DNA of 64,000 nucleotides from Antrodiella citrinella (taxonomy: Eukaryota; Basidiomycota; Agaricomycetes; Polyporales; Steccherinaceae). Each line of letters starts with the position of its first letter. The first letter of the stretch is position 1. The translations under genes were made by a program, and so were the position numbers. Under the pieces are notes generated by a model. The model was not told the origin of the DNA. It saw nothing but the letters and a program-made list of their open reading frames with translations, and ran no database searches. The DNA lies in NCBI GenBank assembly GCA_004802725.1, contig SGPM01000032.1:62001-126000 (forward strand), written 5' to 3'. Positions 22,812 through 35,461 of the stretch are shown one piece after another.

Positions 22812-23857
22812 TCAGCCATTCGGTGTCAGATTCATGTCCTTCGCCTCGGGAGACGGTATCCCATCCTTCTTCTTCGCCGACCCGCTCCCCTTCTTCTCCT
22901 CCCCGTTTCCCGACTCCGACTCATGTGTAGCTGACCGTCCATCCGCGGGCTCCTCCTCCGCGTTCGAGGTCGACTTGTTGCGCCAGTTCAGCACTGCGTC
23001 GCGACGCGACTGCATGTCTTCATAGAAGTCATTCGCCTCGTTCATCTTGTTCACCTCCGTCTGTTTCGCGTCCAGCCATCGCTGCAGCAGCTTCGCGTTG
23101 TCCTTCGTCAACGTCTGGTTCCGCTCATCGATCTGACCCAGCTCGAGCTGCAGGGTGCTGATTTCGTCGTGCAAAATCTGATCGAACGTAAGGACGCGTA
23201 TATCGCGAACATGCTGAGCTGGTACATACCTGCGCAGTCCTGTCCTTCTCTGCCATCAGTTCGTTGTGCTGCTCCACTTTCCGCCGTAGTGCAGAGACCT
23301 CCTCGCGTGTCTTCCTCAGGTTCTCCGAATCCGCTCGTGCCATCTCCTCCTTTTCACGCAGCGTTTCCGTCATCGATAGTAATCTCTGTGCGTTCTGGCC
23401 CTGCGTCTTGTAGACAGTAGCAAGCTCGTCTCGCAGCGATGATATCTGCGACTCCAGTGAGGTGATGAAGGCCGCACTGACGGGATTACTAGGGGTCGCA
23501 TATCGACAGGTACATTCACGAATGATACACAATGGGGCTTACTCTTCGGAGGTACCAGGTACGAATACCGTGGAACTGCTGGGATTGGGCCTAGCGGTGC
23601 CCATGGCGCGAAGGAGAGCAGCATTCCGTTCCTTCAAAAGTTTGGTCTGTTGTGCAAGTCGACGGTCTTTTCAGCACCGCGAGTGGACATGCAATCGAAA
23701 CGAGAAGAGGGTCAGGATTTCGTCGGACTGGAATGTATCCCACGTGTGAGAGGAAAGAATACATACATTGCTCGATGATGGTCGAGTACGCCGATTCTCT
23801 TGCGTTGCGGTCGACGAGCCGATTGCGCAGTGTTTCCCTCCACGTCGGTTCTGCCAT
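22812..23857 (-). CDS. ATG16: Autophagy protein ATG16
   Basis: Coiled-coil partner of the ATG12-ATG5 conjugate, which directs ATG8 lipidation at the forming autophagosome. The start at 23857 gives MAEPTWRETLRNRLVDRNAR, the ATG5-binding helix typical of the family (W-x3-L-x2-RL-x2-RN). Later exons encode a long heptad-rich coiled coil (ITSLESQISSLRDELATVY, REEVSALRRKVEQH) and the conserved block NAKLLQRWLDAKQTEVNKMN. An acidic and Lys-rich tail follows (EEKKGSGSAKKKDG). As usual in fungi there is no WD40 domain. It is divergent from YPT7 with only 246 bp between the start codons. Confidence 0.88.
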
Positions 23858-24103
23858 GCCGACTTGCTGCTCGAAGGGTGGTGGCTGGGATTGCAGGGAT
23901 TTGCACTGGCAGTGGCAGGAGGTGAATGATATTTGGGTCGGAGATTGAACAGAGAGCGATCTGAGATCCAGTTGCGTAACCGAGCTCCGTAGCCGCGGAT
24001 CCCTTGTCGTCGTTCTCAATCCAAGTCCCCTTCCCTCTGACTCCTCCCTCGCTTTCCTCGCCAGTCCACGCATATTTCAAATCCTTTATCGAACGTCTGT
24101 AAC
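23858..24103. promoter_or_regulatory. Short bidirectional promoter ATG16-YPT7
   Basis: 246 bp between divergent start codons of two genes acting in autophagy and vacuole fusion. No obvious TATA box on either strand. Confidence 0.5.
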
Positions 24104-25056
24104 ATGGGCCGTGTACTTTTGAAGGTAACTCGGTATATACTATCTCCCAGCGTCCCGTTGTGCTGACACAGGCTCCTGTAATAGGTTATCATTCTGGGCG
24201 ATAGCGGGTGAGTCGCTCCTGCGACTGAGGGCGAGCAAACCATGTTCTGACAATTTGGGGCACTTGCAGAGTCGGAAAGACATCTCTCATGAACCAATAT
24301 GTCAACAAGCGATTCAGCAATCAATACAAGGCAACCATTGGAGCGGATTTGTACGTTCTTTGATGTTGGGTTTCACGTTATTGAGCTCATTCTCCGGCTA
24401 CAGCCTGACGAAGGAGGTGATGGTGGATGATCGGCTGGTGACCATGCAGGTACGTCCCATATTCGAGTGGCTTGCTTACTTTCCGCTCACAGCGTGTACA
24501 GCTATGGGACACTGCGGGTCAGGAACGTTTTCAGTCACTGGGTGTGGCATTTTACCGTGGCGCCGATTGCTGCGTATTGGTGTATGATGTCAACAGCTCG
24601 AAATCTTTCGAGACCCTCGACAGCTGGAGAGACGAGTTCTTGATACAAGCCAGCCCACACGATCCCGAGAACTTCCCGTTCGTCGTGTTGGGTAACAAGA
24701 TTGATATGGAGGAGAACAAGCGTCAGGTGAGTAAATTGTGACTTTGGCTGTCACCGTTGTCTGAGCTCGAACTTCCTGCAGGTCACTCAGAAGCGTGCTA
24801 TGACGTGGTGTCAATCGAAGGGCAACATCCCGTACTTTGAGACCTCAGCTAAGGAAGCTATCAACGTCGAGCAGGCGTTCCAAACCGTTGCGAAGAACGC
24901 TCTGCAACAGGAGGCTGATGAGGCGATGTGAGTGCTCGGCTTCAACTTGTGTCCGACCGGTGACTGACAGTTGCACTTTTCTGTAGGTACGTGGACTACC
25001 AAGATCCTATTACCTTTGATTCGGAGAGCTCGCAGAGCTACGGTTGCAATTGCTAA
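24104..25056 (+). CDS. YPT7: Rab7-type small GTPase YPT7
   Basis: Rab GTPase of late endosome and vacuole fusion, and of autophagosome-vacuole fusion. The start at 24104 gives MGRVLLK, then a 23-nt exon giving VIILGDSG, then [21 protein letters not shown]-box motifs seen: [34 protein letters not shown] and ETSAKEA. The C-terminus is SYGCNC, a Cys-x-Cys double geranylgeranylation signal. The [20 protein letters not shown] block and [13 protein letters not shown] are Rab7-type. At least five introns, all short with normal borders. Intact. Confidence 0.95.
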
Positions 25057-25549
25057 GGAGCCATTGTGGTGGACGTTTTCGCTTGATGTCTTGGTTACCC
25101 CTTGACACGATTCTTGAACATTTTATTCGACCTACAGTCACTTGCATTGGGCATCGGAATCCACTTAATGTCTCGTTACTGTTCCCGGCTATTTGCACCC
25201 ATGTCCTGTTTGCTGTACACTCATTATTGCAGCCGTTCTTGTCCTTGTCCACTGATTTTTATGACGTCTTGATACCCATGAGCAGTCGCGATTGTTTGAC
25301 TCGTTGAAGGCGTCCCAGGACCTGCACCATGCATCATAGTATTCTTGGCGCCTACCACGTGGCGGGCGGGGTAATGAGAGCGCACACTGCTGTTGAAACA
25401 GTTGAATGCTGTGAGCAGGACGGTGATGATAATGCAGCACTCTTCGTTTCTTTTGCCACAGCCAACGTTCCTCGACACTCGCGCTGTTATATAGTCAGCA
25501 TCGCTCCTATCCACCCTAGCCCGATTGGACTCCCTCAGGTTGGCGACCG
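25057..25549. other. Intergenic region YPT7 to oxysterol-binding protein gene
   Basis: About 490 bp of 3' region and promoter. There is no room for, or sign of, an upstream GOLD-domain exon such as yeast Osh3 carries. Confidence 0.35.
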
Positions 25550-28164
25550 ATGCAGCAGAATAGTGTAACGGCGGCTCTCAAGTCTTCGGTGTCCCCAGCT
25601 TCGATGGCACAACCGATGTCGCAACATGCCCACCGTGTATCGGATGCCGATATACTCCTGCAAGGCTGGGTACTGAAGAAGAGGAGAAAGAGGATGCAAG
25701 GTACCGCACGTGATGCCCATCATGTCATTGACTGACGCTTTTGCTGTACCCAGGTTTCGCCCGCCGTTATTTCGTCCTACGGCAATCCGGAGTGTTGTCG
25801 TATTCATTACACCCTTCACTGCCCACTCGAGACCAGATACAGCTGAGTCGAGCAGCGATTTCGTCCGCACCTGGGCGGAAGGATATACACGTCGACTCAG
25901 ACACCGCGACGTTCCATATCAAATGCCTCAGTACGGAGGACTTCAACCGATGGATGTCCGCGTTCCGGAAGTTCATCGTCCAGCCTGACAATCCGGCGAC
26001 AGCGCCGAGAGGCTCCTACTCGAGGTCGATGCCGAGGACGGGGTATTACAATCGTGCGGGTGCCTTAGTTGACGAGATTGGTCAGGTAAGGCAGGAATGC
26101 CTCAGGTCTGAATAACCAGGCTGATTAGGGAAGCAGACTATCACCGAGCTGTATGCCTCGCTTGCTGTCGTGTCCGAAGAGGAATTGAGGAGGAGGTCTC
26201 AGTCGACTATATCGAAGATCAAAGCGGACAAGGACAGGGTTAGAGAGCATGCGAAGGAACATAGCACAGCGATGCTCAGCATATTCAAGGGGAAGAAGGG
26301 TGAGTGTTGCCAAAATCTTACCCGCTGCATGATTTCACAACTACTTGCTAGGAAATAGCAGTCAGGGCTCGTCAGAAGCTCCAGCAGATGAACATGCCTC
26401 CATCGCACCATCCACACGACCATCTTTGACCCCAGGCACTTCTCTTCACCGATTACAAACTGCTCTTGACGCGTTGAAATACCAGCATATTGCTCTCTCG
26501 AATCTCATCCCCGTTCTCAATCCGGCTGATATGGGATTCCCGATTGCACGAACGTCTCCCTTACCGTCCACTTCCGAAGCGGACGAGGAGCCTCCCTCGC
26601 CCCAGATCTCGAGCCAGCGGCTTTCCATCCTCAGCAACCACAGTGACGGCAGTATCTTTTACGACGCCCCAGAATATGGTGCTGAAGAGTTCGTGTTAGA
26701 GTCAGTCGCGACAGAGGAGACGCCGAGCGTCCAGCTATCGGGCAGCCCGCAGGCTGGAGATGATCTCGAGTGGGAAGGGAGCGATAGCGACTCAGAACCC
26801 AGTAATGACGAGGAGCCAGCTTTGAACGCTCACCCTCCGACCGAAGCGAAACAGCAGGTTACATACCGTACCCAATTACCTTCGCCGCCCGCTGGTGACG
26901 AAGGGAGTCTTTTTGCTGTGCTGAAGAAGAATGTTGGCAAGGTCTGTCTGGCATCAGTCTCGTATTCCAATGAAGCTAATAGTGGTGACAATAGGATCTT
27001 TCTCAAATTGCAGTACCGGTGACATTCAACGAACCACTCACGCTCTTACAGCGGGTTGCTGAAGAGCTTGAGTATCATGACCTCCTTGCACAAGCTGCTC
27101 AAAGTCAAGATCCTGTGGAGCGTATATGCTACGTCGCAGCTTTTGCGGTCTCTGAATACGCTAGCACGAAGCATAGGTCTGGTAGAAAGGGATTGTACGT
27201 ATATAGCTACTCATTTGGGACTTCCGCTGACGCCACTTCATAGTAACCCTATGCTTGCCGAGACATTCGAAGATGCACGCATGAAGTTTATCGGCGAGAA
27301 AGTTTGTCATAATCCGGTGATCTTGGCGTTCCATGCCGAAGGGGAAGGTTGGGAGGTGTATGCAACGTCAGGCGGGAAGACCAAATTCTGGGGTATGATC
27401 ATACTTGTTGCTGTTGCTGCACCTTCGCCGACGATGACCCGAAATTTCTGTTAGGCAAGAGTCTGGAGATTATCCCCCAAGGTTTGGTTCACGTCAAAAT
27501 CGGAAAAGATCACTACGTATGGTATGGGCAGGTCACGCAGCTCGGATATTCTGTTCGCTCATTCCCTGTTTCTAGGACCCGACCTTCTTCGTTCATGAGG
27601 AACCTGATGATGGGCACGAAATACCTGGAACACACTGGGAAGATGACCATTGACAATCAGACGACAGGCATGCGCTGCGTGCTTGATTTCAAGGAAGGCG
27701 GCTACTGGGGCCCAGCGAATGTCATCGTTGGGTCCGTTCTTTCTCCTTCTGGCGAAACGCAAATGGTGCTAGAAGGCAAATGGGACGAAACTGTGGCTCA
27801 AAAACTGGACTCCTCTCACTATCGTCTTCTCTGGAAGATCAATCCGTTTCCGAGGAATGCGCCAGAATACTACGGATTCACTTCCTTCGGCATCACCTTG
27901 AACGAGATTACTCCAGATCTCGAAGGACATTTACCTCCTACCGATTCTCGTTTACGACCAGACGTGAGGGCGCTAGAAGAGGGTCGAGTGGATGTAGCGG
28001 AGGAAGAGAAACTGCGCGTCGAGGAGCTGCAGCGTGACCGGCGGAAACGTGGGGCAGATCGCCAACCTCGATGGTTCAAACAAGTCGGCGAGGAATGGCA
28101 ATACGTAGGCGGATATTGGGAACAACGGGCCCAAGGATGGAAGGACGTCGAGCCTTTGTGGTAA
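25550..28164 (+). CDS. Oxysterol-binding protein homologue (PH-FFAT-ORD) with altered lipid signature
   Basis: Lipid transfer protein of the OSBP/Osh family. The start at 25550 (alternative at 25604) leads into a PH domain ([20 protein letters not shown] to [12 protein letters not shown]). The middle is acidic and Ser/Pro-rich with a FFAT-like motif IFYDAPE for ER VAP binding. The C-terminal lipid-binding domain has [46 protein letters not shown] and [10 protein letters not shown], ending in KDVEPLW. The family signature, normally EQVSHHPP, reads EKVCHNPV, with the second His of the PI4P-binding pair changed to Asn. The PH-FFAT-ORD order resembles yeast Osh3 without the GOLD domain. Frame is intact, so the altered signature looks like real divergence. 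Confidence 0.87.
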
Positions 28165-28554
28165 CTTTATAACATTAAATGTCTGGACATCTTGTGGACA
28201 CTGTTGATACCATTTGCTTCTTGTGTTAGGTCATTATGCATATGACCTACTTTCGTTATCGACACATGAGGGAAGTGTTCGATCTGTTGTGAGTTGAACG
28301 ACACATGATGCTCGCAAAACCACGGTTGCGCCGATGCTTATGCGACATCCGGACGTCGTGCCACAAAGCCCTTGTTGCGCATACATCGTCAACATCTCGT
28401 TACTGGCACATTTCCCCGCATCTTCTCCGCCCTCTTCCGCTGACCTGCAGATTACTCTCAAGCCTAGAAATGTGATTTGAACGGGATATAAAGCTACTGA
28501 CTAGGCCTACGTGCGATCGAAGGTCGCTTCGCCACCACAGGACGCGACACTACG
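28165..28554 (+). promoter_or_regulatory. Promoter of the CBM1-GH3 gene with TATA box
   Basis: TATAAAG at 28487-28493 lies 62 nt upstream of the start codon at 28555. No coding exon seen in this stretch. Confidence 0.55.
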
Positions 28555-31500
28555 ATGACGAAGTTTTTCATTCTTATGCAGCTGCTTCTAGTGTGCTCAG
28601 TGCTTGCTCAGTCGAGTGTGTACCAGCAGTGTGGTGGTATAGGATGGTCCGTATGTCTATTTTGCTGAGTCAAGACGACCACTCATTCATACCGTACACA
28701 GGACGGGATCTACCACTTGTGTCAGCGACTCGGTTTGTACAGAACAGAACGCTTGTGTGTATTACATTGACTACTATTGATGCCACCGTTTGACAATGAA
28801 ATAGATTATTCGCAATGCCTGCCTGGAACTGCTGCTCCGCCTCCGCCTACTTCTGCGCCTCCGACTTCAGTACCTCCGACGTCTAGTCCGTCCAGTCCGA
28901 CAATGTCCTCGCCTCTTTCGCCTCCCAGTCAAACTGTTGCTAACATATCCCCTGAATGGGCAGCAGCATATACGAAGGTATTTACTCGCAATACTAGTAT
29001 GCAATCCTCGCCGTTGCATCTAAATGTCAGAAACTTTGTAGGCACAGGCTGCAGTCGCGAACTTATCCCTGAATGACAAAGTCAATCTCGGTACAGGTAC
29101 TGTGTGATTTGTTACCTCCGATTGACATGTATCCTCAAAATGAAAAGGTGTTCAGTGGCAGAAGGGTCCCTGTGTCGGAAACACGCCCGCCGTCTCTTCG
29201 ATCCCTGGATTCAATGGACTTTGCCTTGAAGACAGTCCGGTGGGCGTGAGATATGCAGACGGAGTCTCTGCGTTCCCGGTGTAAGCAAACACGTATCCAT
29301 GAGTAGAATACGGCTGAACCGATCTCCAGAGAGATCAATGTAGCTGCCACGTAAGTTTTCTCTTCGCGTCGGCTGGGAAACCATAATGAACCATATCCTT
29401 CAGCTTCAACCGTACTCTCATGCGCCAGCGGGGAGCAGCAATGGGTGCCGAATTCAAAGGCAAAGGCGGTAGGTCCTTCACCGTTTGATCCTACGTTGAA
29501 TTCATGCCAATCACCTTCTTTTAGTTCACGTAGCACTAGGTCCTATGATGAACTTGATGCGCGTGCCAGCAGCGGGCAGGAACTGGGAAGGGTACGTGAC
29601 TAAACTGCAGTCTATTCCGTGGTACACTGATCAGGTTCTTTGCAGTGGTGGAGGTGACCCTTTTTTGTCGGGAGAACTTGCGTTCGAGACAATCACCGGT
29701 TTACAGTCGTCTGGAGTACAAGCTTGTGCGAAGCATTACATCAATAAGTGCGTAACTGTCGTCGACATTATACTCTTGCTGATTTTTACGTAGTGAACAA
29801 GAGCATTTCAGAGACTCTAGCTCTTCCAATGTCGATGACAGGTTCGTGCAAATAGTATCGCGAGGTTCAGAGCTGCTACTGATATGCATTTCACAGAACT
29901 GTGTGTTTCGAACTTTTGTCCGTTGCAAAATGAGCTGATGTTCCATCCTTTTGCAGGAACACGAACTTTATGCCCATCCAGTACGTATCATCATCTTCCT
30001 CTCCCAGCTATTGAGCGAATGTTTCTTCGTGTCAGTTCTTGCGCAGCGTTCAAGCCAACGTTGCAGCAGTCATGTGCAGCTATAGTGAGTCCCAAGAACA
30101 ATCTGTGATGTTCTTATTGAGAGGTATGCTACCGCTGCGTAGATCAAAGTAAGCACAACAACAAAATCATTTCATGTACTCCGAAGCTCAAGTTGATTCA
30201 GTAAATGGTACGTTCTCCTGCGAGAACGACCAAACCCTAAATGGGATCTTGAAGGGAGAATTCGGTTTCCAAGGATGTGAGTATGATTTTCTAATATCCG
30301 AACGTTCTGTACCTTATATTTGCATGTCCAGACGTGATGTCAGGTAATTTGCGTCAATGCAGCATCTTTCACTCTCTAGTTGATCTCGTTTGTAGATTGG
30401 TGGGCCACGCACTCCGGTGCTCCTGCGGTCAATGCAGGTCTGGACGTAAGCAAGGCTATGAACGGCACGGGAGCGTCGTACTGACCTCTCAGCTCGATTA
30501 TATAGATGACCATGCCTGGTGACACTACTACCAACTCCGGGCAGACGTAAGAGGACCATTTGCTCTGAGACTTCAGCTCAAACGTGTGTCTAGATATTTT
30601 GGCCAAAATCTCGTAACCGCAGTCCAGAATGGACAAGTCTCAGAAGCACGGATCGATGTTTGTTATCCCCATATTCTTTGCTTAGGCTAAGAAATTCTGA
30701 CGTCGTATTGGGCACAGGATTTAGCAACACGGATTCTCGCCGCCTGGTGTGTTCTTCCTAAATTCGAATGTGTCTAGTACGCCGCCGCTCACACAAGGCG
30801 ATATGAACAACAGGTATCTGCTCGAGCAAGACTCTGGGTTCCCTGCTGTCAACTTCGATGCTTGGCAGTCTAGTGCCGGGACACACGTCAACGTCCAAGC
30901 TGATCACGCCGAGTAAGCGGTCCACCATCCCGACTTTCGCGCTAGACGAGAGCTCGTGGCTAATATCATGATCGCAGTCTCATCCGCACCATAGGCGATG
31001 CTTCTACTGTCTTGCTCAAGAATTCCAACAATGCTCTACCGTTCACCAACTCCCTCAAGTCTATTGCTGTCATAGGAAATGGAGCCACGAATTCTTCGAA
31101 GGGACCGAATGGGTAAGCATGTTCAGGCTGTTGGTCCCATTGAACTTGGAACCTGAGTCTAGGATTTCGCTCAGCTATACGGACAGGGGCGGAGACGATG
31201 GTGTTTTGGCAATGGGCTGGGGAAGCGGGTAATTATTCCCTTTACATCAGGGATGTATATAACGTGAACTCATTGCTTGCAGCACTGACAACTTCCCATA
31301 CTTGGTGGCGGTAAGTCGGTACTCTTCTCGGTCTCTCGTTGCAGCTTCTGATTAGTCTATTTGTAGCCCGTTGACGCGATCACAGCACGGACGAAACCAG
31401 TCGGGATCACCGTCACTTCCTCCCTTAGTGACACAGACCTAACCGGGGCAGCCAATGCAGCAGCTAACAAAGACGTCGCTCTTGTGTTTATCACTGCTGA

Positions 31501-32824
31501 CAGTGGGTGAGTCCTCACCAGACACTGTGTTGTTACTTCCTTGAAGAAACCTTCAAACCTATCCAGCGAAGGCTATATTACTGTGGAAGGGAACGCCGGT
31601 GATCGTAATAATTTGAGTGCTTGGCATGGCGGGGTATGTCCACGCATCGCTGCATTTCAAGCTATCCGTAAATCCTCGTTGTCCACTAGGATGCTCTCGT
31701 TGAGCAAGTGGCCAGTGTCAACAAGAACACTATCGTCGTTGTCAACAGCGTCGGTCCAATCACGATGGAAGGTTGGATTGACCACCCAAACGGTGAGTCT
31801 TGACACACCCCTAGTCAATGCCATCTAACATAGCATACCCTGTTATAGTGACTGCACTAGTGGGTTTTATACACCGATCGTCGATATTTTATGTACTGAG
31901 AACAGTCCATGCAGGTATGGAGTGGCCTCCCCGGTCAAGAAGCGGGCAACGCCGTGGCAGACGTCCTATTCGGAGCGTACAACCCGGGGTGAGTTGCCTT
32001 GTCCCCCCTCCCCCCAATTCGCACCAGCTCCGCTGACAGCACAACTTCAAACCCAGCGCAAAGCTGCCCTTCACGATCGGAAAGAGCGCGAGCGATTACC
32101 CGACGGAGATCATCGCCAACGGGAACGGGATCGTCCCCATCCCGTACACCGAAGGCCTCTTCATCGATTATCGCCACTTCGACTCCGTACGTACCACGTC
32201 CAAAAAATCCCTTCCCATACTCGTGAGAAGTGTTGACGCGGCTTTTTTGCAGGCGAATATCGCACCGAGGTTCGAGTTCGGGTTTGGGCTTTCGTACACG
32301 ACGTTCGAGTATACAGATCTGACTGTGACTGGGTCCACGACGGGCGGGACACGGCAACCTATCGGGCCAGGAGCCGCGCTTGATCCTTGGTAAGACACTG
32401 AGAACTGTCCCCCCTCCCTCGCACAACCCGTAACTGACCGAGGTACGGTGGTGGATGATAGGCTACACGATTCCGTCGTCACAGTCAGCTTCACGCTCAC
32501 GAACAACGGCACAGTAGCTGGCACCGAGGTACGCATGATCATATTTAAATGATCAACACACCGTAAAGGACACCGTTGCAGGTCCCTCAACTATACCTCT
32601 CCCCACCCGCCTCGACCAACTCCGCGCCGCTCAACCTGAAAGGCTTCGACAGCGTGCCCCTCGCTCCGGGACAATCGACGACCGTCTCCTTCAGCCTCTC
32701 GCGGTACTCCTTCGCGACATGGGACGTCCCGTCTCAGAGCTGGCAGATCCCCACGGGCGTGACGGGCATCGCAGTCGGTGCGAGCAGCAGGGATATCAGA
32801 TTGAGAGCGTCCTTCACCAATTGA
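28555..32824 (+). CDS. Secreted GH3 beta-glucosidase with N-terminal CBM1
   Basis: Cello-oligosaccharide hydrolase for wood decay. The start at 28555 gives a signal peptide ([19 protein letters not shown]), then a fungal cellulose-binding module whose exons join to give [16 protein letters not shown] and later YYSQCLPG, then a Pro/Thr/Ser linker ([14 protein letters not shown]). The GH3 body shows [78 protein letters not shown], nucleophile motif [44 protein letters not shown] and a C-terminal fibronectin III-like domain ending RLRASFTN. A 6-nt microexon at 30143-30148 completes the NQI codons. All blocks join in frame. Paralogue of 4971-9166. Confidence 0.92.
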
Positions 32825-33149
32825 GCCAGAAGCTTAATTAAGATGTCTTCTCCTTCTTGAGGTGGTTCTTAAATATCCATCCATATACATGTTGTACATT
32901 ACGACTAGAGCTGCGTCGATCTTCGATTCTTTTCGATCTGAATATACCTTCCATTTGCACGAGTATTACAAATAAGCTCCGTTGATACACCTATACGACT
33001 TCTATCTAATGGACAAGGGCTACAAAGCTACCGAATACTAATCGTACTTTCTCCCCTAAACTTCACATTTCGTTTCGTTTGCTCCACCTCCAGGATATTG
33101 ATCTCATATCAATACAACCTTCCGCGTCCAAGATACGCAGCAAGTGAAC
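32825..33149. other. Convergent 3' region, GH3 and 6PGDH
   Basis: AT-rich stretch of about 325 bp between two converging genes. Contains ATACATGTTGTACATTA near 32885 and other weak polyadenylation-like sequence; nothing coding. Confidence 0.35.
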
Positions 33150-35088
33150 TTAGGCGACGTATGTGGATGCGGAGACGTTACCGCCACGTCCGGTCCAGTT
33201 GATGTCTAAGGCACAACCAGGGTGAGTGAGTTGAAATGACGATCGGACCGAGCGGCGCAATACTCACGGATGTTCTCGCCGGCCTTGAGCTTGGCGTTCT
33301 CCTTCCCGGGGAGGACCTTGAACGTGTGGGCACCGAAGTAATCACGCTATAAATCGATATAGTCAGTATCAGTGCGTCTGCATCGTGAACGCAATGACAA
33401 ACCTGAGCCTGCAAGAGGTTAGCGGGAACGATCTCGCTCCTGTAACCATCGAAGAAGGCGAGCGCAGTGCTGAACGCAGGGGTGGCTATGCCCCAGAGAG
33501 CGGCCTGGGCGTTGATGCGTCTCCAGCCGGGCTGCGCCTTGTGGACGGCCTTGTTGAAGAAGTCATCGAAGAGCAGGGACTCAATGTTGGCATCCTTGAC
33601 GTAGGCGGCAGTGATGTCACCGAGGAAGACAGACTTGATGATGCAACCACCACGCCACATCTGGGCAATGCCAGCGTAGTTCAAGTTCCAGCTAAGCTGT
33701 ATTTTGTAACGATGAGTTGGTTGTCAGCGGGTCGAAAATCAGAATCTGACCTCCTTGGCGGTCTCACGCATGAGCATGAAGCCCTGAGTGTAGGAGATAA
33801 TTTTCGAGGCGTAGAGAGCCTGCTCGAGGTCATCTATGAACTGTTGCTTGTCACCCTTGAAGGCCTCCTTCTGGGGACCAGTAATGATCTTGCTTGCACG
33901 AGTACGCTCTCCCTTGATGGCAGAGAGGCAACGAGCGAAGACAGCCTCACCGATGAGGGTGACTAGAGAAATTTCATTAGCTTTGAGCTCCAAACTCACA
34001 ATAGAACTTAGGCCTACCGGGCATTCCAGCGTCGAGGGCGTTGACGGCGGTCCACTTTCCGGTACCCTTCTGGCCAGCCTGGTCGAGGATCTTGGTGACC
34101 ATGGGTTCACCATCCTCGTCCTTGAACTTCAAGATGTTGGCGGTGATATCGATGAGGAAGGAGTCGAGAACACCCTTGTTCCACTTGAGGAAGATCTCGG
34201 AGATCTCATCCTCGTTGAGACCGAGACCACGCTTGAGGATGTCGTACGCCTCAGCAATCAGTTGCATGTCACCGTACTCGATACCTGCGTGCCCCTCGCG
34301 TGAGTTCACAGGTTCATCGCGTCGATCAAATAATCCTTACCGTTGTGGACCATCTTGACGTAGTGTCCTGCACCAGTCTCACCAACCCAGTCACAGCATG
34401 GCTGGCCGTCAACCTGGGCAGCGGTGGCCTGGAAGATCTTCTTGATGTGAGGCCAGGCGGCGGGAGAACCACCGGGCATGAGTGAGGGGCCGTGGCGGGC
34501 ACCCTCCTCACCGCCAGAGACACCGGAGCCGACGAAGAGGAAGCCCTTGGCCTCGAGCTCCTTTGTTCGGCGGATGGAGTCGGGGAAGTGGGAGTTTCCA
34601 CCGTCAATGATGATGTCACCCTGGTCGAGGTGAGGGATGAGCTTCTCGATGAAGTCGTCGACGGGCTTGCCGGCCATGACGAGGAGGATGATCTTGCGAG
34701 GCTGCTTGAGCTTGGCGACGAGCTCCTCGATCGAGTGGGCACCCTGGACGTTTGTTCCTGTGGCGAGCGGAAGGGATATTAGCGGAACTGCAGGCGTCAA
34801 AAGGATATACGGAGGGTCGCACCCTTTGCCTCGTTCGCGAGGAAAGCGTCGACCTTGGAGGTGGTGCGGTTGTAGGCTACGACATTGAAGCCCTTGTCGT
34901 TCATGTTCAGAATCAAGTTCTGACCCTATAACGGTCATGGATGTGTGAGGATAGGACAGGAGAACGCGGTTGCGAGAGAACAGACCATGACGGCCAGACC
35001 GATGAGACCGATATCACCACTGTTGGGGAGAGTTGTGAGGAGGATGGGGGTATGTCGAGGACGAGAGTACGTACGTAGGTTGTGCCAT
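33150..35088 (-). CDS. GND1: 6-phosphogluconate dehydrogenase (decarboxylating)
   Basis: Oxidative pentose phosphate pathway enzyme making NADPH, CO2 and ribulose 5-phosphate. The start at 35088 gives MAQPT, then the Rossmann nucleotide-binding exons ([37 protein letters not shown]). The central exon carries [30 protein letters not shown] and [19 protein letters not shown] with the catalytic Lys. Later come [46 protein letters not shown] and the end [16 protein letters not shown]. Normal length and all catalytic blocks intact. It is divergent from the aminotransferase gene, sharing 373 bp of promoter space. Confidence 0.95.
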
Positions 35089-35461
35089 TGCGCGGAGAAT
35101 GTGGTTGAGACGAGAGGAGGTGGTCGTCGTTGGGAAAGAAGAGGGAGGGGTACGGAGAGGAGATGGGAGAAGGCGAGCTTACTTTAAAGAGCGATTTTGG
35201 TCGATGGATGCTGATTACGGAGATCGCTCGAGGCTCGGCAACTTTTACTGGTCGCCGTCCGGGGAAACACTGGTCATCGCGGGAACCATACTCACACTTT
35301 CAGTTACTTATTCGTCAGCCTGTCTTCGTCTTTGGCCAACTCTTTCGTTCTTCATCGTGAACGACCGCCACCAGGGAACGTGATATCACGTATAGCCGCT
35401 GACGTGGTAGCTGTGGGCGCCTTCACTAGCGCCCACACACACGCCTCTCCTCCTCATCATC
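35089..35461. promoter_or_regulatory. Divergent promoter, 6PGDH and branched-chain aminotransferase
   Basis: 373 bp between divergent start codons. The 6PGDH side is G/A-rich on the plus strand, that is CT-rich in the direction of 6PGDH transcription (35095-35175). No TATA box recognised. Confidence 0.45.
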
